NCBI GenBank assembly: GCA_002286715.1
Contig: NSJX01000004.1
Location: 446,253 to 510,252, forward strand
Source: Dentipellis sp. KUC8613
Taxonomy: Eukaryota; Basidiomycota; Agaricomycetes; Russulales; Hericiaceae
Length of the DNA stretch: 64,000 nt
Reading direction: 5' to 3'
Both the position numbers and the translations under genes were made by a program. The notes under the pieces were generated by a model, which was not told where the DNA came from, did not search any database, and saw only the letters and a list, made by a program, of their open reading frames with translations. Shown here in pieces: positions 34,644 to 46,281 of this stretch (its first letter is position 1; the number at the start of each line of letters is the position of its first letter).

Positions 34644-36607
34644 TCAGACCAACACCCAGAACCCGCTTCCGAGCATCACTGCAAAGGAGACAGCAACACC
34701 AATCAATCCACGAGCATCGCCAAGCACATAAGAGGTTGCAGCATTGGCAGTGTTGCTGCTCTTGCCACCCTGCTGTCCGCTGGTTCCGCTGGAAGACGAG
34801 CCGCCAGCGGAAGCAGGCGCCGTGGGCACAGAAGTACCAGTTGCACTGGCCAGGCAGGACGACGCAACAGAGTTCGCGGCAGACACGGAGGAGGGAGCAT
34901 TGGCATTGACGGTGGCGTTCCCGGAGAAGTCACAAGATTGAGCGTTACGGTTCGTCGCCTCGTAGTACTGGCTCATAACGAAGGACAACTTGACGGCTGA
35001 AATATGAACCATTAGAACATGCTGAACAGATCGTGAGGATAGGCACATACACGGATCACAGGCCGAAACAGCGCCGTATGTGCCCGAGGATCCATCGCCT
35101 GAGATTGCGTTGCAGTTTCCGCCTGCAGAGCCGATGAGGGAGCACGCTGTGTCAAGGAGACTTCCGACAATGGCGCTGGTGTTAGAGGTCTTGGGCGTGA
35201 ACTGGCAGCTGAGGTTGTTCTGCAGGCACTGGCAAGCAGCATCGTTGGGGGTAGGCGGCAGCGTCGTGCTGACGAGCAAAGAGCTGTTCGAGGCGGGGCA
35301 GTTGGGGTAAGAGCTCGAGCCGGCGCTGCTCTGCGAAGGGCTGTTGGGTCCGGAGGCTTGGCCATACTGAGCCTTCAGGTTGTTGAAGTCTGTGCTGGTA
35401 GTGACAGTGGTACCATCAGAAGAGATGGTGACCATTCCGAATTCACCCTGGTCGCTCTCCGCAGGGAAGTAGGAGAAGGCAAGACCACCGGACCAGACCG
35501 GAGACATCTGGCTGCTGAAGAGGGCAGCAACTTCGGTCCAGACACGGGGGCTAGGGTTGTTGCAACCGAATTCGCTGAAGTAGGCAACAACATTGTAGTT
35601 GGCGAAGTCGGCAGTCTTTCCGGCGTACGATTTCTCGAACGTGGAGTTACCGCACCACTCACTATGAAACAAGCAATGCTAAATATAGATACAGCACGTC
35701 TACGGCGAGGACACTTACTAGTTGTTCAGGCCGAAGATGTCGATGGCGTTGCCACCGGAATTTTGGCCGCTAGCGTCACAGGACAGGTAGTTCGCGAGCG
35801 GATCAAGGAAGCTGTCATCACCATCGATCGCGGCGTATCCAACAAGAATGTTTGACGACTTGGAGTTCCTGTGGAAAACAGGGCGTGTTTAGGGTACTCG
35901 GTAGGGAGGATATATTATGTCTTACAGGTATGCCTTGGTATCTCGTGCAGCTGCTTTCACATACGTGAGAGCGGCAGTTGCATTGGGGGCCGTGACGACT
36001 TCATTTCCGACATTATAGGCCAAAACGTTGTCATACTTGGCAAAAGCGTTGATCGTTCCAATATACAGGTCCAGGAGGTTCGTCGTCCATGCAGGTGCAG
36101 CGCGATCGATGGAGCCGTTGACGGGAAGGGTCAGGTCAATACTATAACATATGTGAGAAGACTATACAATGACTCCGTCGACTCGCTGAACGCACATGGT
36201 ATAAATGCCAGCATTGCTCAACGCTTGCATGCAAGCATCGTGGTTCAGCGACGAGTTGACACTGTACGCCCGGATGGTGTTGACTCCGAGTTGTTGAAGG
36301 AAGGGCACGTCGCGCGCGCAGGCGGTATCGTTGGCAAGAGGGTCAATGAAGTTCGTGGGTTCCGAGAAGGGATTGTTCGGGTCGGTCGAAATCGTTCCTA
36401 GGCGTAGGGCGTCAATAAGCAACAGAACCGCAGAGATTCTACAGACATACCCTGCTCCTGGTACGCAACACCCTTGATGTAGAACCGGCTTCCGTCAGCG
36501 TTGTAGAGGTACCTCCCAGATCTTGAAATTTTGCCAATAGCCTGGACACCGGTAGACAATGCCGCGGCGACAGCTAGCGTCGCCACGAGCGGGCGTAGGT
36601 TGAACAT
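34644..36607 (-). CDS. GPI-anchored 1,3-beta-glucanosyltransferase (GH72 with X8/CBM43)
   Basis: Cell-wall enzyme of the Gas/Gel family that elongates 1,3-beta-glucan at the outer plasma membrane. It starts with a signal peptide ([23 protein letters not shown]). GH72 landmarks are [35 protein letters not shown], the acid/base Glu in AYNVGNEVV, and the nucleophile Glu in [12 protein letters not shown]. An X8/CBM43 domain with Cys pairs follows ([33 protein letters not shown]). A Ser/Gly-rich segment and a hydrophobic end ([21 protein letters not shown]) fit a GPI-anchor signal. About seven exons. The presence of X8 places it with the Gas1/Gas2-like GH72+ branch. Confidence 0.94.
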
Positions 36608-36861
36608 GTGGAAGAGGATTCCTCGACGGAGTAGTGATGAAGGACAGACAGGACCGAGGAAGGGGAAAAGAGGAAGAAGGGATGGAGACACGCCCACGGT
36701 CTTTGCGGGCTAATAATGGGACTGGGCCTCGTAACAGGCGCCGGGAACGGGCTGATTCTAATTTATGCGCTTGGCGGAAACCCTTGTGGCCAACTGACCC
36801 CGTGTGGCGGTGCTCCTAGAGCTACTTCACAATCTATATTTAACAATTTACTCGCTCACAA

Positions 36862-36960
36862 GCCCGCCTAGCTCAATCGGATAGAGCGTCAGACTCTTAA
36901 GGCGGGTTGATTCCTCCCATCGGAATCTGAAGGCTGCGAGTTCGACCCTCGCGGTGGGCT
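36862..36960 (+). tRNA. tRNA-Lys (CUU) with a 24-25-nt intron
   Basis: The acceptor stem GCCCGCC (36862-36868) pairs with GGTGGGC, with one G-U wobble. The D arm is GCTC...GAGC. The anticodon stem TCAGA/TCTGA encloses the loop CTCTTAA once an intron just 3' of the anticodon is removed, placing CTT at positions 34-36. The T arm is GCGAG-TTCGACC-CTCGC. The last base (36960) is the discriminator, and a T-run (ATTTTTT) follows at once as the Pol III terminator. The intron sits at the normal site after position 37. It begins GGCGGG, which could pair with the 5' acceptor strand. Confidence 0.93.
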
Positions 36961-37086
36961 AGTCATTTTTTCATCATGTCTTTGACTTATCAGCCGCGAT
37001 ACGATACCGGATCAAGGTCGCCTCTGGACCAACTGAACCGTGATGCGTGCACATGCGTTCGTTCTTGAACACGTTCATCCATCTGC

Positions 37087-38654
37087 ATGCAAGCTGCACG
37101 ACTGCTCAGACTACGTACGATGGCCACCGTCGCTAATTCAGCGAAAGGCTCCGTGACTTTTACCCCGGAGGGAGCAGTGTCGATCCCGTATGATACATTG
37201 GTATCCTCCCCCCTTGATCTGAGCGCTTCCATAGGTTAGCTCTGTGCTATACTCTACGACCCATTGACTAATGCATGTCAACAGAGTCTGCATTCGGCTC
37301 CAGCCCGGAATCTTTAGGCATCATCATTGTTCGCGACCTCCCAAGGGAGTATCCTAACTTGCGCGAGCGTCTGCTGAAGCTGGCGTATTCATTCGCTCAC
37401 CTCGACGATGCCACGCGGGAGCGATATGCAGACGCTAGGAGCAAATATAGGTTGGGCGAATATTCTCACCGCTACTTACTCGTGTGACATCCCTGCTAAT
37501 CCACCTCCCTCACCAAGCTTCGGATGGTCTCATGGGAAGGTTCGTAGGCCGTCTCTCCCGAAGAGCTTCCCTGATACTGTAACAGGAAATCATGAATGGC
37601 AAGCCAGGTGCGTGGATGACTGCGCAGTCGCCGGCGCTCATCAGCGTGTTGATTGGCGGCGTGCGACATGCCAGACACGTTGAAGGGCTCGTATTATGCC
37701 AATCCCGTTGTGGACCGGCCATCTGTTTCCGCTGCTTTGCGGGACGCCTACCCCGAATATTACGAGGACAACATATGTAAGTGCCCAAGCTCCACAATGA
37801 CACAGGAAATTGTCTATGGCTCACATTTTCCTACTTTAGGGCCACAGGACGCGGATATCAAAGGGTTTGAGTCTGCTTTCAAGGATCTTGGAAGGTAATC
37901 ATACATGTTTTCAGTATGCCCTTTGCTAACAAACGGCCAGTTTCGTGTTCAACGTAGGATGTAAATTAGCCACAGCTTGTCAGCCATTTGGTACTGCATT
38001 TCATTCATTTGTTCCCGCTAAAACGCAGCTGAATGTAGCCTACAGCTTCGTCCTACCTGACCGACTCCTCGATATCGCTTGCGAACCTGATCAGCTCGTC
38101 GCGCACTACAAAGGCCCGACTCTTGCACTACTTCCCCCCATCGCCAGACAGTCCCCTTCCTAAGGATGACGAGCCCATCGACAGCTGGTGCGGCTTCCAC
38201 CTGGACCACTCACTCATCACAGGACTATGCTCGGTCAGACATTTCCGTTCCCTGATACCCGACACCACTAACGGCCGATCAACAGGCCATGTACCTCCAC
38301 CACAACCCAGGATCAACGCCAAGCATAGTCGGCTCGCCCTCTCCTTCGTCGGGGCTCTACATCCGCAGCCGCGGCGGCGACCTGACCAAGGTCTCCATCC
38401 CCGCAGACTGCCTCGCCTTCCAAACCGGCGAGGCCCTCGAGCTCGCAACCGCAGGCAGACTCCGCGCGACGCCGCACTGTGTGCGAGTCGGCGCGAGCGA
38501 GAGCGGGGACGCGACGGCAGTCTCTCGGGAGACCTTCGCACTGTTCATGCAACCCGACGTCGACCAGAAGATCAGCGCGACGGAGACGTTCGGGCAATTC
38601 AGTAAACGTATATTTAATGAGCATTATAGAGAGGATGTAGAGTACAATAGCTAG
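37087..38654 (+). CDS. 2-oxoglutarate/Fe(II) oxygenase-like protein (isopenicillin N synthase-type fold)
   Basis: Likely non-heme iron oxygenase of the clavaminate/IPNS-like group; substrate unknown. The start MQAARLLRLRTMATVANSAKG could be a mitochondrial leader, and the second Met (37120) is an alternative start. Segments PREYPNLRERLLKLAYSFAHLD, KYSFGWSHGKEIMNGKPDT and GSYYANPVVDRPSV match the N-terminal part of fungal members. The metal site is suggested by CGFHLDHSLITGL (His-x-Asp) and the distal His in RATPHCVRVG. An Arg lies 18 residues beyond the His in VSRETFALFMQP, where IPNS-type enzymes bind a carboxylate. About eight short exons. It ends HYREDVEYNS with TAG at 38654, convergent with ATG26. 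Confidence 0.78.
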
Positions 38655-38851
38655 ATAGCTGGATGTGCTCCATGTTCCGATTCCAGTGAAGGGAAGAGGG
38701 GTCTAGGTTACATGTAAAAGAGCAACGTCTAAGTATATACCATAGCTGTACAGATAGCAGAGATCCCAGGGCATATGTTGTACCAGGAAATGAAAGTCGT
38801 GAGACGGGTTCATATGAACCCTGCATAAGATGACGTTACCGAAACCAGACA

Positions 38852-41800
38852 TTAGACATTTCTAGCCGAGACCGATGAGGTGGAGCGCGAGCGACGATGG
38901 CCTCCAGTCGTAAGCGTGTCAGGCAGCATAGACAACACCGCTGCAGTAATGCCACTGCGCCTCCAGGACTGTGCCCGAGCTCTCCCCTCGCTTGCTCTCC
39001 GAGAAGGCCGCGCATTGGGCTCGTCTAGGTCAGAGACGACACTCCAGTCCTCGCTCGCAGCACCGCCCGCAGAGCTAGATCCCGAACGGGTCTCGGGCCT
39101 ACTGGGCGGTGAGGACATACGTTTGTCATCTTCCCGAATGGTAGCTTCCTCGGGCTCCACGAGCTCGTCCGAAAGATCATCATCAGTTGGTCGCTTGATA
39201 AGTGAGCGCGCATATTCCATGTCACGGTAGATGGCCTCGATTGCAGTAGCAACGCCATTTTCCTAGAAGCGGTACACATCATGTTAAGTATAATAGAAAA
39301 CGCGGTGAATGGTCAGCGTACCGATCGGATATGTTCTCCAACAAACTTGGCCCTATTAATCTGCTTGGTATCCGTAGTTGCCGCGACAAGGGCGTCCGCC
39401 AGACTCTCGACCGTCAACTTGCGAACGCCACTGCCCACGCCCAATGCTTCCACACGGTCCGCCCAGAAGAACTGATCGCCAAAGAAGGGCTTGATTATAG
39501 TAGGTATCCCCGCTGGAATAATGCGGATCAGATTGTGAACAATGACGAACACCGGAATGGAAGAACGCTTACCTCGCAGACTCGCGCCCGTTGTCCCCGC
39601 ACCGCCATGATGACAAGCAGCATCAACGCGCTGGAACAGCCAGTCATGAGGGACAGACGAAATTTGATAGATTTGCTTCGGCAGCGGTTCCTCAGGTTCG
39701 GACGCTTCCGCGGCGTTCTTGGTCAACCGGTCTGACCAGCCTTTGGACAAGATCGCGTGTACACCACTTCGCACGATTGCATCTATCACACAGCGGGTCA
39801 TGCCCTTCGGATCCGACACGACGATACTACCGAAACCGATGTACACCAATTTCTTGTTCGCCTTCCGGGCTGTGTCGATGAATTCCAGTAGATCAGCTGG
39901 AGGTGTCCATTTGGTGGCGCTGACATCCGCGTCATTGAGGAACCAGTACCCTACAATCATGCAGTTGAGATACAGTCACTACAAGGAACGAATGAATTTA
40001 CCGGTCACTCGAATCCATTCCGGCCAGTCCAACGGCGGGGGAACCACAATTGGGCTAAAATTGTACAAGAACGGAATCTTATGAGGTTCCATCTTGTCCA
40101 AAGACGTGCTCGGAAGGTGCAAGGTGTTGCGACGCCAACGATTAATCTGTCCAGCTGTTCCTCTCCAGAAGACTTGGTCGAACATGACGTATGTCTGCAA
40201 CAGGGGAGATTAATTTCAGTAATTTTTGAATGAAGAGTTCTCTTACCATATAATTGTAGCTGCCACCCATCTGTAACAAGTGATGAGCAAAACTTTCAAT
40301 ACGATCTCAGGCGTCGTGACCAACCTTGTGTTCGGGAACAGCAAAAGCATGGGGATACGCCCTAAAAATACGTTCATGAAACGATGGCAGATGACGGAGC
40401 CCATTTTACTCACCTCGTGCGCGTCCACGTCATAGTAAAAGCCCTGAAGAAGAGAATCCGCAGCGCCTCTGCAATGTGGTAGCCGGCCATCGCACTGGGG
40501 CTTTCGATAAGGACGTCCGTCCCCTGGCAAGCTTCCCATGACGTCTTCAACAGGTCGTCAATCCACCCACGGAACTAAAACTGCTGTTAGTGGAGAGTGT
40601 GTATCTCCGACGGTCGAAAATACCTTCTGCAGACCTTCCCTCAAGAAAGACACCGTGAACGTGCCGTTCTCCACGCAGATCCTCATCAGTTCAGCAGGGT
40701 CACCACCGACATAACCGAACTCGATCCCATGCTATAAGAAAGCTCATTCTCAGTCCAGTCCACAAAAAGACAAGCAAAACATACTGACCGACTCGACCCA
40801 ATTCTGGAACTCTCCATGAGTGGCGATCTTCACGCGATGCCCATCCGCCATCAGACCCTTGGCCAGCGCGATGTAAGGCTGCACGTCTCCCCGAGATCCG
40901 ATCGTCAAGAAGGTGAAGTGGAGCGACTCCTTCGGCTTGAAAGTCAAGAATGTCGATGAAGTCGAAGTAAACATGATCGCAGGCACCGAGTCCGTGAGCG
41001 ATTCCGGAGGCGGTCTCGGATCTGTGTCTTCAGCTGCTGCGATCTTCGGGCCAAATTCTTCCAACACCAGGGCGTCGCGCTGTCCCTTTGTAGGTCCCGA
41101 AGCTTCGCTGTGTGCTTTGTGCTTGCGTATGTCCTCCATCTGGTTATCAAGCAGACGGACGAACGCCGCACGACGGTCCTCTTGATTGAATTCAAAGAAT
41201 AGTTCCTCATGGCCTTTGATGATCACGACGAGGCCATAGTGGCCGAACCTGAAAGCCTTCGAAGTTTCTGTAGAGAGGACATCTCGGAGCGGAAGAATCA
41301 TCTAAGTTTGGTGTCAGTCAAGCATATCAGATCTTTTACATTCGAGGTGAACACTTACACGGGTCTTACTTGCCAGAGGTGTACTCGACTTGAAAGACAG
41401 ATGGTTCGTGGAGATGTACAATCGCCCATAAACGGGCAGCATACGGAATAGGTACCCAGGGAAGTCTATACGGCTTTCGTCAACAAGAACTGCAGTCATC
41501 ACAAAAGAATAAACTCACATCCCAGGAGCTTTTCCTTGTCATCGAAAGCAAACGAAGACTGGAACTTCTCCGTGGCATCTTCGTCCATCGATACACCCGG
41601 TGTCTCGAGAATGCTATAGCCGAGTTCGTTGGGTCCGTTGCTCGACTTGCCCGTCGAAGTGGAAAGAGTGGAGGAATAAACCTCACTTACGCTCTTCCCG
41701 TCAGCAGGGATGGGCATTCGTTCAAGACCCGAAGGCGCGCTGCTCGAGCTTCCGAACACTCTCCGAGGTGAAGACACAGACTTCAACCATGAGGGCACTC

Positions 41801-44403
41801 CCACATTCCAGCTTGAAGTGGATTCTCGAACTGCTACTACAGGAAGTTCTGGGACGGAGGTAGTTGTCGAGGGTGGATAAGTATGGCCAGTGTTAGTCGG
41901 CGTCGGTGTGATTTCATTCTGGGCGGTCGGCGACTCTTGATCGAGAGGAAGAGTGGAGGCAGTGGAAGGCGGGGAGAGGGAATCGGACACGCTGCCGTCC
42001 AGGGCGCCGGGTGAAGTCGTCGTAGGTATGAACGAAGAATCCGCTCTCTTCTGCACAGCGACGAAGTCTTCACTACGGTCATCAATGTGTTCGGGCGCAC
42101 TCGCCGTCCGACCTATAGGTAGCGAGTCCTGGAAAGGACGAAGTAGTGTAGATAAGCGGAAAGGCGCAAGCCGCGACGGTACCGACTCTGGCACGGCAGG
42201 CAAGCGCTCCGAGTTGATACGACGCGAGAAGGCAGATGATGGATTCAGGGTCGTGTCTATGCGCAGCTCCTGTGGCAGAGCGGGCGCATCACTGGGTACG
42301 AACCGACGTGCTGCCGCAACGGCATCACGAATCTGCTCCAAGGCGGCGGGCAGGTCATGGAAATAGGCAAAGAAATAAGAGTCGACGGCTAGGTCCTCCT
42401 CCCCGTCGACGACCTTGACCTCTATAGTCTCGCTGAAATCCATTGCATGCGACCTTTCGACGTCAAGGATAGTGGAGTAAGGGATTGCAATCTTAGAGAA
42501 TATGGTCAAGTCGTAAATAGGCACAGAGTAAAAATGCACCAACCTTGACACTGTCGCCCATGTTCTGGGCCTTGAATATAACTTTGCGGATTGCCTTGAT
42601 CCATTCATCACGGCTTGGGACCGATTCTGCAGAGAGATGGATGGTCTTGTTGTTCGTTCGTAATCGTATATCCTTCTCTTGAGAAGGGTCACATGATATG
42701 GCATAGCGCAAGTCAACTACGCCGTGGGGGAAGTAAGGATCCTGAAAGGAGTTAAATTCCGTCTGACCACGATAGGATTAGGTCCTACCACTCACCGAAG
42801 ATGACTGATACCATGAGAGAACGTCATTCTTGAGGATAAACCAATGCCTGATCCAGCGCTTTGTGCGCTGCGCCTTCTTGTACATTGTCCCAGATTTCAA
42901 TACTTGGTCCTTTGAGGCAAATTGTTGAGTGGACTCGAGGCACGGGAAGACAATAGCGTACCTCTCTGGCGGGCATATGTGCAAAGAAACACAGATATGA
43001 GTTTGTGAGATACATGTAACCTTGCAGCACTGGATGCTCGCCGTGTAAGAGGAAGAAGCTTGCTACAAGAATTGAACTCACATATAGATCGGAGTAGCCA
43101 ACACGGCATCTCTATCCAGATCATATAGTTGACGTCGGGGCTACAATGGAGCATGGAAAGCACACTTACCAGACACAACTTCTGTGATGCCCTGCAGCTC
43201 AAAAATCTCAGCGAGCTTCTCTGCCAAGCGTGCCCGACGGTCAAGCTTGACAGTCTTCACTGTGGCAAGGCTTCCAGTACGCTCAGGATGCCTCCGCAAA
43301 CTTGCGGGCTCTATGGTCGGCGTGGTAGATACGTCATGTTCATCGTCATCTGTCGGTGATAGCTGGACCGGCGAACTCGTCCTTCCAGGTGTCTGTATTT
43401 CAAAATCATCGTCGATTTCTTCGTCTGATACAAAATCCCGTTGCGCAGCTTCTGTGAGGAGCTGCGCATTCGGCTGGTCTTCGGGACCGTCTCGTACAGG
43501 TGAGAGACGATATAGAGAGTCCGCGCGACGCGATCGTGCAACAGGTCGGTAGATTGTGTGAATTGACGAAGAAAGCCCGTGGACTGAGGACATGGGTCGG
43601 TGGAAGGGATGGAGTATCATGAGCCGACGTATGCTTACCTTGCTTCCCCTCCTCTTCACTATCCGACTCAGCGGGACTAAGACCTCCATGATTTATAACA
43701 TCGTCATCATTGTCCTGATCCTCTGCCCACGGAAGCGCCTGTAGTGCTTGGATAAGAGTCTGTGTGCCTGCACGCATCTGGTAGTTGCAGCAGGGTGAGC
43801 GAATAGGGTACGATTATGTTGACAACACAGGCTTACTGATGCTTCCCCTTGAAAGCTGTTCAATGTAGGCCTGGTAGGTTGCTGGGAAGGCGAAGGAGGA
43901 CATATAAATGGAGACTCGACATTCGGTTCCGAGCGCACACTGGCAGTGGACAGTTGCGAGATGGACATCTGCGCTCGCTGCTGCGCGATGCCATCTTCTA
44001 TATGAAGGAGCACATATGAGCCCTCGTGGATTCAATCCTACCCGCACTCTGGCTCACCATTGCCAGAGCCCACGTCCGGCGCGTTCTGTCTGGACTTGCC
44101 TTTGCTACGAGAGGCGAGAAAGCGTCTGCCCGCTGGAACTGCTTCACTCTTGGACAGATCAGACGGCTTTGTACCTGGGGACTTGCTTCGACCCAGCTTC
44201 TCGGAAGTCCTCTCCATGACGCGTCGTACGATCTGTCTGGGCGAAGATGGAGGAACGGGTCTTTCTGAGTCGCTAACGACGGCCTCCGGAGAGAGTGGGC
44301 GGGAAGGCTGAGTTGGTGATTGTGATTGGGACTTGGGGTGGCAGGACATGAGGAGGGGCAGGCTTCGAGAGCCAAGGAGAGGCCGTTGCGGACGCGGGCG
44401 CAT
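38852..44403 (-). CDS. ATG26: Sterol 3-beta-glucosyltransferase (ATG26/UGT80 type)
   Basis: Transfers glucose from UDP-glucose to ergosterol; fungal Atg26 proteins act at membranes and in some species in pexophagy. Domains in order: disordered Ser/Pro-rich N-terminus; first GRAM ([14 protein letters not shown], then [16 protein letters not shown]); PH domain ([36 protein letters not shown]); a long Ser/Thr-rich linker; second GRAM ([17 protein letters not shown]); then the GT-B glycosyltransferase with [45 protein letters not shown] and the UDP-sugar site [20 protein letters not shown], followed by [17 protein letters not shown]. About 15 exons. Starts at 44403 or 44349 are both possible. The Ser/Arg-rich C-terminal tail ends [10 protein letters not shown]. 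The 235-bp upstream region is shared with the SUR7-like gene. Confidence 0.93.
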
Positions 44404-44638
44404 GCCAGGCGGTGCTGATGTAATTGGGCTAACGCACTCCGGAACCTGCCGGAGGAGGCCGAGATGCCGGGAACGTGTTGGACTTTGGAGTCGCGCGTGC
44501 AGGTCGCGTTTTCGAGTGTCATTGCACCTCCCTGCGCTTGACTTAATCCCCCCTCCTCCCTCCTCACACGTTCCCCATCTCTTCTTCTTTACCGTTCACA
44601 CTACATCCTTCTTTCTTTTGTACTATGCGCGGAGAAAT

Positions 44639-45705
44639 ATGTGTTGGCTTCGCGTCTCTCTTTTCGTGAGCCGAATTCGCTTGTTTGCCGTTCTCTGCAG
44701 CTGACCTTCGTCAAGCCTTGCTGCGCTGCTCTTGCTCATCTTTACGCATGTACGTCTACTTCTCGGCACGATATCGACGTTTATCTTATCCTACCGAAGG
44801 TTGGTCAAACCAGTCACTCTGGTGTCGCTAGCCAGATCGCCATGGTACGCATCCGTCTGTCATTCTGCTTCCGTCCATTCAATGTCGGTACCGCACTTCC
44901 AGGCCAAGGTCAACGTTTCCGGATACGGGTTTGTTTTCGTCATTTCTTCCTCTCAACCTCTGTTGATTCTCTGCAGGCAAGCTCTTGCCAAAGGATTCGG
45001 AGATCCTATTGACGGTCTCTACACGTTCAATGCAACGGCCCCACTCGAGGCTGACCTCGGCTTACGCCAATTCTACGAGTTCGGGATGTACTCCTACTGC
45101 GGATACACGTCCGACTCCCCGAAGACCGGGATATGCACGAATCACACGACTGCCAGACGCTACGAGCCCTATAACGCTCTCTTGGCCGACATGCAGGCTA
45201 ATTACTCCATCTTTACCGATGCCATTATCCTTGGGACGACGTTCAGAAACTCTGGAACCCTGGGAAGCCATACCCACTCGGCGTACTACCTGTTACTTCT
45301 TGGCACGATATGCTGCGGCCTCGCGTTGATCCTGTGCGTACCCTGTTACCTCCGCCATGCACTCTCTGACATCCTTGGCAGTGGTTTAATCAAGCATACC
45401 CTGACATTCCTGCTCTCTGCGTTCTTTGCCCTCGTTGCAACTTTGTTTGTCCTCGTGGGCTCTGCGCTCTGGACTGTCGCGATAAATGAGTCCGCGGACA
45501 TCAACCGATTTGTCGTCGGTTCATCAATACCCTTGGGCATAACCGTGTCCACCGGCACCGGTTTATACCTCGCGTGGGCTGCGTTTGCCTGCCTGTTCGT
45601 GTCGTGTATACCCTACGTGATCAGGTTCGTACCCCCGAATGTCCGTCTGGCACGCCTGTCATGCTCAATCACCACGTTTTCAGCACCTGCACCTACCGGG
45701 GCTAG
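44639..45705 (+). CDS. SUR7/PalI-like four-helix membrane protein
   Basis: Probable plasma-membrane protein of the claudin-like SUR7/PalI type. Exons that keep one frame are 44639-44665, 44701-44754, about 44814-44928, about 44979-45625, and a last short exon ending at the TAG 45703-45705. The first luminal loop carries YEFGMYSYCGYTSD and a later Cys (KTGIC). Three clear helices follow: YYLLLLGTICCGLALILCV, LTFLLSAFFALVATLFVLVG and GLYLAWAAFACLFVSCIPYV. The N-terminal helix (CCAALAHLY, then TLVSLA) is weaker and the proposed first intron is only 35 bp, so the 5' end is uncertain. Pheromone, pH or eisosome roles are known for relatives; none can be assigned here. Confidence 0.6.
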
Positions 45706-46281
45706 GTTCCGAACTTTGGCTCTCTTAGTACACCGCCCCCTTCCCACAGCGCTACCCTCTTCCACCCTCCAGTTTCCTGCATCCGTTTCCTCCCATATTC
45801 GCCTTCTCTGCTATGCCACAGGCTGGCATTTTTGCGTACGCTCGTACCTATACTTATGATGATCGACTTACGAAGGGAAAGCACGAACACTAACTCCTAA
45901 CGACGCATGGATTGACTTTACGATACCATTACCTATTACGTACCCCCTAGAGATGGATGTAAAACCACGACCTCTCCGCCATCTTGCCCCGCAGTCCATG
46001 TATTTCCGTGCGATATCTTTTTGAGAAGAATTTAAGAATGTATCATAGTGCCCTGCAGTTCAAGGACTCGGACTGCACGCCTGGAGGAGGGCGCGCATGA
46101 GTGACGAGAAGGCGATCCTCGGCTCGTGCCAGGGAACCACAAATGCTGGTATGAGGGCATGATGATGGTGATGGCATGCTCCATTGATCCACAAATACCT
46201 GGTATAAGTATACTACTACGCAAAACGAGAAACACAACACATAAGTTATTTTAGTACAGCGTCCGAGCCCCGTGGGCCACG
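45706..46281. other. Convergent 3' intergenic region
   Basis: About 575 bp between the stops of the SUR7-like gene (+) and RIC1 (-). Short frames on both strands show no domain. Nothing else is seen. Confidence 0.5.
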
